35,741 nucleotides of DNA. Source: Planctomycetota bacterium. GTDB taxonomy: Bacteria > Planctomycetota > Planctomycetia > Planctomycetales > Planctomycetaceae. Location: NCBI GenBank assembly GCA_018242525.1, contig JAFEBS010000094.1:1-35741 (forward strand). Reading direction: 5' to 3'. Shown piece after piece: positions 9,030 to 17,281 of the stretch. Each line of letters starts with the position of its first letter. Position 1 is the first letter of the stretch. The notes below the pieces were generated by a model, which made no database searches, was not told the DNA's origin, and worked only from the letters and a program-made list of their open reading frames with translations. Position numbers and translations under genes: made by a program.

Positions 9030-12000
9030 TCAGGCGGTCACGGTCGCGGAAAGTTCAGAACCGTGTGTGGCATCGGCGCACGATGTATGACTGGACGAAT
9101 CACAGCGACGCTGCTCAATCGCGGGCCCCTGTGACAACCGCCCCGGCGGCGGAACCCAGAGCAGCACGTCGTCGCCATCGATGCGCACGGGAAACGTGTC
9201 AATGGAATACGGTTCACCCGTCAGGCAGTGTCCGGTCTTCAACGAGAAGGTCTTCTTGTGCAGCGGACAGGCCACCTTTGGTTCGTCTTTCGCGTCTCCC
9301 AGGATCCCGCGGGAAAGAACGAACTCACGCTTGTGCGGACACATGTTGGAAGTCGCATACCATTCGTTCCGACTGGCGAAGTTAAACACGGCGATCTGTG
9401 TGTAGCCGTAGCGAATGGTCGCTCCGCCATCCACGGGAAAATCCGTGGTGACCCCGACGCGAACCCACGTGCAGTCGTCCGTGTTTGAGCCGTATTTCTG
9501 ACCGTTCGGCAGCGTCAATTGACTGAGGGGCACGACGTCGCTCGGCCAGTCCGCCGGGCGCTGTTGTCCTCGTTCCGAAACGATCTCGATATCCGGTTCC
9601 GTTTCCTTCGTGTTGACAAACTGCTGGAAGAACTGCCGCTTGGCGGGGTCGTTGACCACATCCTTCCATTCGCAGCGATACGTGTCGACCACGCGCTGCA
9701 TCATCGCTTCCAGTTCGGCGGCAATCTGCAACTTGTCGTCAATCACAACATCGCGCAGGTGCTGGATTCCCCCGTCCAGCTTTTCCAGCCAGACCGCAGT
9801 TCGCGTCAGGCGATCCGCCGTGGTGACGTAGTACATCAGGAACCGATCGATGTACTTCAGGCAGGTCTCTTCATCCAGGTCGCTGGCCAGCAGGTCCGCA
9901 TGCCGGGGCTTGGTGCCACCATTGCCACAGACATACAGGTTGTACCCATTCTCGGTGGCAATCAGTCCGAAGTCCTTGCACTGGGCTTCGGCGCACTCGC
10001 GCGTGCAACCCGAGACCGCTCCCTTGAGCTTGTGCGGAGACCGCAGCCCCTTGTAACGGTTTTCAATCCGGATCGCGAAACCGACGGAATCCCCCACGCC
10101 ATAGCGGCACCAGGTTGTTCCGACACAGCTTTTCACCGTGCGCAGCGCCTTGCCATAGGCGTGGCCGCTCTCGAACCCCGCATCGATCAACTCGCTCCAG
10201 ATGTTCGGCAACTGGTGAGCCGGAGCCCCAAACAAATCGACTCGCTGACCACCGGTGATTTTTGTATAGAGACCATATTTCCGGGCCACTTCGCCCAGTG
10301 CGATCAGCTTTTCGGGAGTGATCTCCCCACCGGCAACTCGCGGCACGACGGAATACGTTCCGCCGCGTTGAATGTTTGCCAGGAACCGGTCGTTCGAGTC
10401 CTGCAGTGTCGCGTGATTGCGATCCAGGATCTGCTCGTTCCACAGACTGGCCAGGATCGAGGCGACCGCAGGCTTGCAGATCTCGCAACCATGGCCGCGA
10501 CCGTGACCCTGGATCAATTCTGCAAACGTCCGGTACTGTTTCACCTTGATGATCTGGAACAGTTCCTGCCGGCTGAACGGGAAATGCTCGCACAGCGAAC
10601 GATCAATCGCATGTCCGGCCCGCTGCAGTTCGGCGTTGAGCAGATCATTGACCATGGGCAGGCAACCGCCACAGCCGGTTCCCGCCCTGGTACACTTTTT
10701 CAGTTCGCCCAGATTGGTCACGCCCCCCTGCACCGCTGCGCACAGGGCCGCCTTGGTGACATTGTTGCAGGAACAGATCTGGCAATCGTCGCCCATCTCT
10801 TGAGCGGTTGCTGCAGACGAAGTGCCGATGATCAGTTCCGATGCCGGCCCGGGGAGCGGCTTGCCGCTTCGACACAGCGACAGCAACCGGGTGAAGTCAC
10901 TGGCATCGCCGACCAGCATCCCGCCCAGCAGGTGTCGACCGTCCGAAGTGACCAGCAGTTTCTTGTAAACCCCCGCCAGCGGATCCTCGAACGTCAGCGA
11001 TTTGGCAACGTCGGCATCGGCTTCGTATTGACCGAACGAAGCGACGTCGACACCCATCAGCTTCAACTTCGTCGACAGATCGGCTCCCTGGAATTCGCGA
11101 CGGCCACCGGTCAGATTCGTGGCCAGCACATCGGCCATTTCATACCCGGGAGCCACCAGCCCGTAGATCATGCCACGGTGCAGCGCGACTTCGCCGATTG
11201 CATAGATATCCGGGTCACTGGTCAGCAGCGATTCATTGATGATCACGCCGCCACGGGGCCCCATGTCCAGCCCGCATTCACGAGCCAGTTCGTCACGCGG
11301 ACGGATCCCCGCGGACACTACGATCATGTCGACTTCCAGTTCGGCCCCGTCCGCGAACTGCATCGCGCGAACTCGATCGTCACCGACGATTTGTTTCGTG
11401 CTTTTGTTGAGATGAACCCGAGCGCCCAGGGATTCAATCTTGTCGACCAGGACGTTGGATCCCCGATCATCCAATTGCCGGGGCATCAGACGCGACGCGA
11501 ATTCGATGACATGTGCTTCCAGCCCCATGTCGATCACAGCCTTGGCTGCTTCCAGTCCCAACAGACCGCCGCCAATGACTGCGGCACGGCGGGACGTGGC
11601 CCCCCAGGCCAGCATCCGATCGAGATCTTCAATCGTGCGATAAACAAACACTCCCGGCAGATCAACGCCGGGAGTCGGTGGCACAAATGGGGCTGATCCC
11701 GTCGCCATGACCAGAATGTCATACGGCAGCACCCGCCCCTCGCGCGAATAAATCTGATGAGCAAATCGATCGATCCGCTCGACCCTGTCCCCGATATGCA
11801 GGGTGATGCCGTGTTGTGCATACCAATCGGGGTCCGCCAGCATCAATTGCCCGGCATCTCGATGAGTAAAATACTTGCTCAAGCCGACACGATCGTAAGC
11901 GGCCCGAGGTTCTTCACAGAACGTCACCACGTTGAACTGGTGATCCGCATCCAGTTCGACCAACCGCTCGCAAAATCGGTGACCGACCATGCCGTTGCCG

Positions 12001-12047
12001 ACAACGACAATGGTCCTGCGTTCGGGAACAGTGGATTGAGCGATCAT
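9030..12047 (-). CDS. nirBD: Nitrite reductase large and small subunits fused (NirB-NirD)
   Basis: A 1005-residue siroheme nitrite reductase that reduces nitrite to ammonium with NAD(P)H. In order: an FAD/NAD(P)-binding module (GxGxxG in VVVGNGMVGHRF, second nucleotide site AAVIGGGLLGLEAA), a BFD-like [2Fe-2S] domain near 418-470 (CSCNNV ... GTGCGGC), a second BFD-like segment, and the sulfite/nitrite reductase half-domains. The siroheme/[4Fe-4S] ligands are CVGTTWC and CTREC (C-x5-C, C-x3-C) near 640-690. The C-terminus (about 860-975) is a NirD-type Rieske domain with complete ligands, CPH and CPLH. NirB and NirD are separate proteins in E. coli; here they are one chain. ATG 12047 was chosen because the nucleotide-binding fold begins there; the frame is open further upstream. 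First gene of the operon. Confidence 0.94.
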   Translation of the reverse strand: MIAQSTVPERRTIVVVGNGMVGHRFCERLVELDADHQFNVVTFCEEPRAAYDRVGLSKYFTHRDAGQLMLADPDWYAQHGITLHIGDRVERIDRFAHQIYSREGRVLPYDILVMATGSAPFVPPTPGVDLPGVFVYRTIEDLDRMLAWGATSRRAAVIGGGLLGLEAAKAVIDMGLEAHVIEFASRLMPRQLDDRGSNVLVDKIESLGARVHLNKSTKQIVGDDRVRAMQFADGAELEVDMIVVSAGIRPRDELARECGLDMGPRGGVIINESLLTSDPDIYAIGEVALHRGMIYGLVAPGYEMADVLATNLTGGRREFQGADLSTKLKLMGVDVASFGQYEADADVAKSLTFEDPLAGVYKKLLVTSDGRHLLGGMLVGDASDFTRLLSLCRSGKPLPGPASELIIGTSSAATAQEMGDDCQICSCNNVTKAALCAAVQGGVTNLGELKKCTRAGTGCGGCLPMVNDLLNAELQRAGHAIDRSLCEHFPFSRQELFQIIKVKQYRTFAELIQGHGRGHGCEICKPAVASILASLWNEQILDRNHATLQDSNDRFLANIQRGGTYSVVPRVAGGEITPEKLIALGEVARKYGLYTKITGGQRVDLFGAPAHQLPNIWSELIDAGFESGHAYGKALRTVKSCVGTTWCRYGVGDSVGFAIRIENRYKGLRSPHKLKGAVSGCTRECAEAQCKDFGLIATENGYNLYVCGNGGTKPRHADLLASDLDEETCLKYIDRFLMYYVTTADRLTRTAVWLEKLDGGIQHLRDVVIDDKLQIAAELEAMMQRVVDTYRCEWKDVVNDPAKRQFFQQFVNTKETEPDIEIVSERGQQRPADWPSDVVPLSQLTLPNGQKYGSNTDDCTWVRVGVTTDFPVDGGATIRYGYTQIAVFNFASRNEWYATSNMCPHKREFVLSRGILGDAKDEPKVACPLHKKTFSLKTGHCLTGEPYSIDTFPVRIDGDDVLLWVPPPGRLSQGPAIEQRRCDSSSHTSCADATHGSELSATVTA

Positions 12048-12703
12048 GGTTGGTTTCCTGATGTCAGCCCCGGCCTGAAAGTCACGACCTGCGAAGCAGC
12101 CGGGTGTCAGGCGACGGATCGCAAACATCGCGCCCCGATCTGCGTGGAACCCGCAGTCTGCGACGACAATTTCGGGGGCAGGAAGGGCGGTCTGTGGGAT
12201 GGCGCAATCGGTTAGATTGACGGACTTGAATGCAATGGCCGTCACGGTCAAACGAAGCATTGACCGGACGGATGGCCACGCGTCGCCGTTTCACCCCCTA
12301 TTTTCAAGGCCTTTTTCGACGGTCCCGTGAGAGGACACGGTTGATTCTGCCAGCGCAGGAAGTTCGGTTCCTGTCGCCGCGGGGTGCGGTCCTTCGGACT
12401 CATGCCGGCCCGCCAATGTGAGATACCCCCGGCAGGTCTGCACGCATTCGTGGCAATGTCGTGCCAAGAATGGCAGCAGCCTCCGCAACGATGAACCGGA
12501 CCTGTTTTCAGTGACAATGTCAGAATTGCAGTTGATTTTCCCGCAGCAATCGCTGTCTGTGTGGCGATCCTGCCTTCCACGTCGAGTTCGCCAGCCCCCG
12601 AGGAACACGGTTTGCGGCGATTTGTGTACAGTTTTTGTTCGGATGTCGCTCAACATTCGTTTATGGTGATTTCCAGGTGCCCACGCTCCGCCCCAATTCC
12701 CGG
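12048..12703. promoter_or_regulatory. Divergent intergenic region, nirBD / sensor kinase
   Basis: About 650 bp without a credible gene separates the nitrate-assimilation operon from its divergent two-component genes and must hold both promoters. The clearest element is a perfect 18-bp palindrome at 12356-12373, CAGGAA-N6-TTCCTG, a candidate operator for a dimeric regulator. I could not find a convincing sigma-54 site (no GG-N10-GC at proper spacing) or a strong sigma-70 pair. Confidence 0.4.
12356..12373. promoter_or_regulatory. Palindrome CAGGAA-N6-TTCCTG, candidate operator
   Basis: A perfect inverted repeat with 6-bp arms in the intergenic region shared by nirBD and the sensor-kinase gene. 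Its size and symmetry suit a LuxR/FixJ-class dimer such as the regulator encoded at 14472. The assignment rests on position only. Confidence 0.3.
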
Positions 12704-14479
12704 ATGCAACCTGACCGCGAGAACCCGGCCCGGCGACTCGATCGCCGCTCGTGGTGCGCTTTCGCCGTGGTGGCGGGAATGATTGTCCTGCATCAATGGC
12801 TGTTACAACCGGGCTTGAGTCAACTGACATCCGACGCCCCCGTCATCAACATCGCGGGTCGACAACGAATGCTTTCACAGGCCTTGGCCAAGTCGGCCCT
12901 CGCCATGGCCGCAGCGACAGATCCAGCAGAACGCGACCGACATCGAAGGAATCTCAGCGAAACATTGACCGAATGGCGGGGGGCACATCGCGACCTGAGT
13001 TCGACCGCGAATTCCGGAGACAGCCAGTCCGCACCAATCGCAGCGGGATTTCAGGAACTGGAGCCTCATTTTCAGGCGATGGCCGGTGCCGTGGATCAAC
13101 TTCTCAAAGAAACCTCGGGGCACACCGACCAGGCGACTCTGGCGGTGCTCCTGGAGCACGAACCCCAGTTCCTGCGGCAGATGCACGACATCGTGGGACG
13201 CTATGAACAGGAGACCCGGCTGCATGTCAGGCAGCTTCAATGGCTTGGCCTGATCATCATGGCGGTGATTGTCGTAGTCCAGATCGCAGTTCAACTGACC
13301 GTGGTCCGCCCGGCCGTCCAGTTGGTCGGTCGCGAGATTGAGCTGTCCGAATTGCAGTACGAACGGCTGGTGGAGTCGATGACCGATGGCTTGGTGGTCT
13401 TTGATCCCCTGGGACGCATCCTGTTCGCTAATCGCCGGTTTGGAACAATGCTGGGATACGCCACCGACAACCTGATTGGCAAACCGGCCGGAATCTTTAT
13501 TGCCGACCCCGACCGCCGGGAATTCGGGCAGATGCTCGTTGCCAGGGTACTGGACACGCAACCCATGGACCTGTTGCTGCAGCACGCCGACGGACACCGC
13601 GTCGAAACAATGGCGTCACCCCAGCGAATGGTCGACCCGCAGGGGCAACATCAGGGGTTGCTGCTGGTCGTCACCGACATTACCGCGCGCAACGCCATGG
13701 AAGAGCGAAGTCGACAGTTGCTGGACCAACTGACACACGCGGATCGACTGAGATCCGTGGGAACGATGGCGGCGGCCCTGGCTCACGAAATCAATCAACC
13801 GCTGGGGGCCATCGCGAATTACGCCGAAGGTTGCCTGAACCGTCTGTCGGCACCGACGACGGATCCCGTCGAACTTGTCGAACCACTCGAACGAATCCGC
13901 CGTGCTGCTCACCGCGGGGCGGAAATCGTCCGCCGATCCCGGGATTTCGTTCGCTTGAGTCCGCACCAACTGCATGAGGAATCGATACCGGAACTTGTCC
14001 ACGAAGTGGAAGAATTGTGCCGCCCCGAGGCTCGGCGACGTGGAATCCTGCTGGAATCACAACTGGCTGCCGACTTGCCCCGGATCGCTGTCGACGCGAT
14101 CCAGATTCAGCAGGTCCTGATCAATCTGATCCAGAATGCGTTCGCCGCAGTGGAACAGGTGGAACCGTTCCGCCGACGCGTCCGAATCATGGCAGCACAC
14201 AGCGAACAGGGGGACCTGGAATTGTCCGTGTCAGATACAGGTCCGGGCATCCCCACCGAGGGTGCTGATGCCTGGTTCGAGCCTTTCATCACCACACGCG
14301 CCGATGGCACGGGGATGGGCCTGGCGATCGCACGCGGAATTGTCGAAGCTCACGGCGGTCGCATCTGGGCGGAGCCCGGTCCAGATGGCGGTGCCGTGTT
14401 TCGCCTGACGCTGGCACAAGACGCCACAACCCAGCCGCACTCACAGTTGTCACCCATGGAGATTGTCTGTCATGCCTGA
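12704..14479 (+). CDS. Sensor histidine kinase with PilJ/NarX-like sensory domain
   Basis: A membrane sensor kinase of about 591 residues. TM1 (17-33) and TM2 (about 178-203) flank a periplasmic helical domain that opens with INIAGRQRMLSQ at 48-59, the signature of the PilJ/type IV pilus MCP N-terminal family. In NarX and NarQ the equivalent P-box binds nitrate. A PAS domain follows (about 225-335), then a HisKA box with phospho-acceptor H361 (AHEINQPLGAIANY) and an HATPase with DTGPGIP and GTGMGLAIARGIVEAHGG. The HEINQPL box is typical of FixL-type kinases. Divergent from the nitrate operon, it is probably its nitrate/nitrite sensor; this is inference. Start uncertain: ATG 12704 is given, but GTG 12677 with GGTGAT upstream is possible. 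Confidence 0.85.
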   Translation: MQPDRENPARRLDRRSWCAFAVVAGMIVLHQWLLQPGLSQLTSDAPVINIAGRQRMLSQALAKSALAMAAATDPAERDRHRRNLSETLTEWRGAHRDLSSTANSGDSQSAPIAAGFQELEPHFQAMAGAVDQLLKETSGHTDQATLAVLLEHEPQFLRQMHDIVGRYEQETRLHVRQLQWLGLIIMAVIVVVQIAVQLTVVRPAVQLVGREIELSELQYERLVESMTDGLVVFDPLGRILFANRRFGTMLGYATDNLIGKPAGIFIADPDRREFGQMLVARVLDTQPMDLLLQHADGHRVETMASPQRMVDPQGQHQGLLLVVTDITARNAMEERSRQLLDQLTHADRLRSVGTMAAALAHEINQPLGAIANYAEGCLNRLSAPTTDPVELVEPLERIRRAAHRGAEIVRRSRDFVRLSPHQLHEESIPELVHEVEELCRPEARRRGILLESQLAADLPRIAVDAIQIQQVLINLIQNAFAAVEQVEPFRRRVRIMAAHSEQGDLELSVSDTGPGIPTEGADAWFEPFITTRADGTGMGLAIARGIVEAHGGRIWAEPGPDGGAVFRLTLAQDATTQPHSQLSPMEIVCHA

Positions 14480-15125
14480 CAATCCCCCCACCGTTTACAT
14501 CGTGGACGACGACCCGGACATGCGCGAGTCGCTGGAGTTCCTGCTCCAGTCTCTGGGAATCGTGACGAAGGCCCATGCGTCGGCGGGAGCGTTCCTGGCT
14601 GAGTTTCAAACCGGATCTGCCGGTTGCCTGGTCTGCGACGTTCGGATGCCGGACATGAGTGGTCTGGATCTGTTCGAGCATCTGTCGGCCGCGGGCAGTC
14701 AGCTTCCCGTGATCCTGATGACTGCCTATGCCGACGTGCCGATGGCCATTCGTGCACTGCAGGCGGGGGCCGCCGAGTTCATCGAAAAGCCATTCAATGC
14801 CCATCAGATGCTGGAACGAATTCAGCGTGCCTTGGCTCAGGATGGCGAGCGACGAGCGGCTCTGTCGGCCTGGGAAGAGTTCGGCAACGGCATGGCCGAA
14901 CTGACCGACAAGGAACGGGAAACCCTGGAGATGCTGATGGACGGGGCGGCCCACAAGGTCATCGCCGCCCGGTTGGATATCTCGGAACGAGCCGTGGAAA
15001 TGCGCCGGGCCTCAGTCATGAAAAAGCTCCACGTCAACTCACTCGCCGAACTGATCCGTCGCGTGACTCAATACGAGTTGCTCTTTCCCAAGCGGCGCAC
15101 GCCGTCCGCATTCCGTTCGGAATGA
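14472..15125 (+). CDS. FixJ/NarL-type response regulator
   Basis: A 217-residue two-domain regulator. The receiver domain has the acidic pair D12/D13, phospho-acceptor D56 (CDVRMPDMSG), T/A in ILMTAYAD and K near 104 (EFIEKPF). The C-terminal LuxR-type helix-turn-helix spans about 145-205 (LTDKERETLEMLMDG ... ERAVEMRRASVMKKL). Layout and linker fit the FixJ family. It overlaps the kinase gene by 8 bp and has GGAG ten bases before the ATG, so the two are co-translated and form a cognate pair. The likely target is the divergent nirBD-nasA-narK operon. No other regulator of nitrogen assimilation is seen in the window. Confidence 0.9.
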   Translation: MPDNPPTVYIVDDDPDMRESLEFLLQSLGIVTKAHASAGAFLAEFQTGSAGCLVCDVRMPDMSGLDLFEHLSAAGSQLPVILMTAYADVPMAIRALQAGAAEFIEKPFNAHQMLERIQRALAQDGERRAALSAWEEFGNGMAELTDKERETLEMLMDGAAHKVIAARLDISERAVEMRRASVMKKLHVNSLAELIRRVTQYELLFPKRRTPSAFRSE

Positions 15126-15239
15126 TCGCCCGATGACTTCGCTCGTGAATCGATTCTTGATTGAATCGACGCGGCTGGCTTAAACGCCATGATGAGGTAT
15201 CGTATCAGTGAGCCTGAAATCTAAAATGGCTGGGATGCG

Positions 15240-15467
15240 ATGCGTGAGTTCTTCCACCGCTGGCGACGAAAAGCGGGGATCGTGATATTCTTGATTGCGA
15301 TCCTCCGCCTCGTGTTCTCTTGGCGTCTTGACGAATGGTGTTATGAAACACGCAGCGGGTGGGAAACACGATATATTTGGGGATGGCACCCTGATTTGAT
15401 TGGCTTTGTTCTGCTGACCCTGCTCTGCGCCTACCTGATCCTCTGGAAGCCTCGCGAGGCGAGTTGA
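15240..15467 (+). CDS. Small two-pass membrane protein, unknown
   Basis: 75 residues with a basic N-terminus (MREFFHRWRRKAG), a hydrophobic segment IVIFLIAILRLVFSW, a short Trp-rich loop and a second segment LIGFVLLTLLCAYLILW. The positive-inside pattern supports a real membrane protein with cytoplasmic N-terminus. It starts at ATG 15240 with GGGA upstream. No family was recognised. It lies between the response regulator and a RAYT element and has no obvious partner. Confidence 0.5.
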   Translation: MREFFHRWRRKAGIVIFLIAILRLVFSWRLDEWCYETRSGWETRYIWGWHPDLIGFVLLTLLCAYLILWKPREAS

Positions 15468-15518
15468 CTGAAGCCTCCATCAACACAAATGCTGGTCACT
15501 ACCGACATTGCCTTATAG

Positions 15519-15592
15519 CCCAGGGTTGCCGCGCCTCGCGGCTACCCTGGGGTCTGAACGCAACATGATGCTTACCCTGAAAGGGTTCTGCC
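15519..15592. repeat. Left end of RAYT unit: outer hairpin plus inner repeat
   Basis: CCCAGGGTTGCCGC and GCGGCTACCCTGGG form a near-perfect 14-bp stem with a 5-base loop (15519-15551). The inner part includes the mini-hairpin ACCCT-GAA-AGGGT. The right end at 16084-16157 carries the reverse complement of both parts. Confidence 0.85.
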
Positions 15593-15609
15593 TCCAGGAG
15601 CGAATACCC

Positions 15610-16065
15610 ATGTCACAGTCTCTCGCCAATGTCCTTGTCCATATAGTGTTTTCGACGAAAGATCGAATTCCATTTCTCAAGGACCAAATCTTCCGCGACG
15701 AGTTGCATGCCCAACTGGGAGGAACATCGAAAAGCTTGAATTGTCCACCGATCATCGTCGGCGGCGTTGACGATCACATTCACATGTTGGCCAGTCAATC
15801 GCGAACGATCAGCCTTTCTGATTGGGTCAAAGAATTGAAACGGGTGACATCAATCTGGATCAAACGACAATCACCACAATTCAAAGCATTCGCATGGCAA
15901 GCGGGATATGGGGCATTTTCTGTCAGCCATTCACAATCGGGCAAAGTCGGCAGTTACATCCAAGAGCAGGAAGCACACCATCGGAAGAAAGATTTCAAAA
16001 CAGAGCTTCGAGCGCTTCTCGAACGCCATGAAATCAAATATGATGAACGGTATGTCTGGGACTGA
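15610..16065 (+). CDS. REP-associated / IS200-like tyrosine (Y1) transposase
   Basis: 151 residues, the usual size of a Y1 (HUH) transposase. The metal-binding motif is HIH at 56-58 (VGGVDDHIHML), and the nucleophilic tyrosine is probably Y116 in KVGSYIQEQEAHH. GYGAFSVSHS near 99-108 and the C-terminal YDERYVWD are features of the REP-associated (TnpA_REP) branch. It would nick single-stranded DNA at hairpin ends and join via a 5'-phosphotyrosine. ATG 15610 was chosen over an in-frame ATG at 15508 because AGGAG stands at 15596-15600, the family homology starts here, and the longer version would read through the left hairpin. No accessory TnpB is present. All key residues are intact. Confidence 0.92.
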   Translation: MSQSLANVLVHIVFSTKDRIPFLKDQIFRDELHAQLGGTSKSLNCPPIIVGGVDDHIHMLASQSRTISLSDWVKELKRVTSIWIKRQSPQFKAFAWQAGYGAFSVSHSQSGKVGSYIQEQEAHHRKKDFKTELRALLERHEIKYDERYVWD

Positions 16066-16083
16066 TGATGCACCAATGAATTT

Positions 16084-16157
16084 GGCGGAACCCTTTCAGG
16101 GTAGAGTTGAATGAGTTCGCGTGACCCAGGGTAGCCGCAAGGTGCGGCAACCCTGGG
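16084..16157. repeat. Right end of RAYT unit: inner repeat plus outer hairpin
   Basis: The inner part has mini-hairpin ACCCT-TTC-AGGGT. The outer hairpin is CCCAGGGTAGCCGC-AAGGT-GCGGCAACCCTGGG in structure (16125-16157). It is the reverse complement of the left end apart from two loop positions and one inner mismatch. Confidence 0.85.
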
Positions 16158-16169
16158 CTATCAGGCGAA

Positions 16170-16182
16170 ACTCCTTCGGAGT
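16170..16182 (+). promoter_or_regulatory. Hairpin containing the ribosome-binding site of the next gene
   Basis: ACTCC-TTC-GGAGT is a perfect 5-bp stem. Its right arm contains GGAG, which lies eight bases before the ATG at 16190. In the mRNA the ribosome-binding site would be partly sequestered. The hairpin has the same 5-3-5 TTC-loop design as the mini-hairpin in the RAYT unit just upstream. Confidence 0.5.
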
Positions 16183-16189
16183 AACAGAT

Positions 16190-17170
16190 ATGACCAGTAT
16201 TGGAATTCAAAGATCGACTTACCTCCCAGATCGCCCAACGGCCTGGCTGCTGATATTGGCGATCCTGACGAGCGCCGTTCCGGGATGCGGCGACCCTCCC
16301 ACAAAAGTCGTCCTTAACAAAAAGGATTTGAACGACGTCAGAGACGGAACACTCGCCATCGAAAACAGCGGCTACGCAAATGTACTCAAACACGCGGCCC
16401 TGGTTCGCAATGCCGATCTGGAAAAGGCGGGACGGAAGGTCGCGTACGACGATCTGATCGACAAGCCCGCGCAGTTTCGTGGCGAACCCATTCTTGTCGA
16501 AGGCCTGCTATGGCGGCTCTTCAAATTGCCAGCCGCCGCAGATGACTCGATTCGAGTGGACTACGAAGCTTGGATCGTGACGGACGATTCGCGGCCGTAC
16601 CGGGTTGTGTTTTCGGAATTGCCGGACGGGTTGAAGCCGGGTGACCAACTGAGAAGCGTCCGGGCGGCTGGGTACTTTTTCGTCCTGGAGGGCCATTCCA
16701 AAGACGATCAGGGTATTTCCGTTCCCGTTTTGCTGGCGCGGAATGTCGTTCCACTCGGCAATGGCAAGACAAAGCCAGGATCACCGATTCGGTACGCCAA
16801 ATGTCCACTGCCAAAGCAGGAAAACGTCCTCTTGCCAGACATTCCAGTGCGACTCCAATCGGATGACGATGGAAACCTGATACAACTCACCATCGTCAAC
16901 CGTGAACTCGGCAACGACGACGCGGCGTTTGAACAATTAAACAATCAAATCCTCAAGATCATTGGGCGACCCGGCAATCCAATCACAGAAGATATCCGGG
17001 TGAAGATGGATGTCGATTTTGAATGTCACTACAGCTTCGTTCAAAAGGCCGTCTCCAATTGTATGGGACGCGTCGATGACAAGTCCGGGCGGATGACTCG
17101 GTACATCGAACACATCGATTTCACGCCACCAGGCAACCCTAAAGTGTTTGACAGACAACCATCACGCTAA
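16190..17170 (+). CDS. Probable lipoprotein, unknown function
   Basis: 326 residues with a hydrophobic segment (AWLLILAILTSAVPGC) ending in a Cys that could be lipidated, though VPGC is a weak lipobox. A middle part (about 95-190) has alternating hydrophobic strands, with DKPAQFRGEPILVEGLLWRL recalling an OB-like beta-barrel. The last 100 residues (LQLTIVNRE-like start, then VKMDVDFECHYSFVQKAVSNCMG) faintly resemble the periplasmic part of ExbD/TolR proteins. Neither resemblance is strong enough for a function. The start at 16190 is favoured by GGAG at 16178-16181, which lies inside a small hairpin next to the RAYT right end. The gene may therefore have lost its native leader to that unit. 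Confidence 0.6.
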   Translation: MTSIGIQRSTYLPDRPTAWLLILAILTSAVPGCGDPPTKVVLNKKDLNDVRDGTLAIENSGYANVLKHAALVRNADLEKAGRKVAYDDLIDKPAQFRGEPILVEGLLWRLFKLPAAADDSIRVDYEAWIVTDDSRPYRVVFSELPDGLKPGDQLRSVRAAGYFFVLEGHSKDDQGISVPVLLARNVVPLGNGKTKPGSPIRYAKCPLPKQENVLLPDIPVRLQSDDDGNLIQLTIVNRELGNDDAAFEQLNNQILKIIGRPGNPITEDIRVKMDVDFECHYSFVQKAVSNCMGRVDDKSGRMTRYIEHIDFTPPGNPKVFDRQPSR

Positions 17171-17281
17171 ATCCGCCGCAATTCGTTACGATGCGGGATC
17201 GGGAAGGCTCGTTCCACAGACTGCGACCATTCGACCGCGGATGCACGGTGCGCGAATCCCGGAGGGAAAGCTGGTGCGTGA

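Larger units (their letters stand above)
15519..16157 (+). mobile_element. RAYT unit: Y1 transposase gene enclosed by inverted REP-like hairpins
   Basis: The 151-residue Y1 transposase gene is enclosed by two REP-like hairpins in inverted orientation (15519-15551 and 16125-16157), each with a long GC-rich stem. Inside these lies a second inverted pair (15573-15592 and 16084-16103) that matches at 19 of 20 positions. RAYT proteins are known to be domesticated relatives of IS200/IS605 transposases that spread REP sequences. The intact gene and the nearly identical ends suggest a recent or still functional unit. Confidence 0.85.

Noticed and set aside
9519..11696. A 725-codon open frame on the plus strand opposite nirBD
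   Set aside because: It is antisense to a gene with complete siroheme, FAD and Rieske motifs, has no recognisable domain, and reflects the third-position G/C bias of nirBD.
12048..12703. Sigma-54 promoter for the nitrate genes
   Set aside because: The best candidate (TGGCAG...GCA) has GG and GC separated by 11 bases in place of 10.
12635..12703. TTG start for the sensor kinase at 12635
   Set aside because: A rare start without a ribosome-binding site, while ATG 12704 and GTG 12677 are nearer the first transmembrane helix.
14463..14471. TTG start for the response regulator at 14463
   Set aside because: ATG 14472 is nine bases on, has GGAG at suitable spacing and fits the receiver-domain start.
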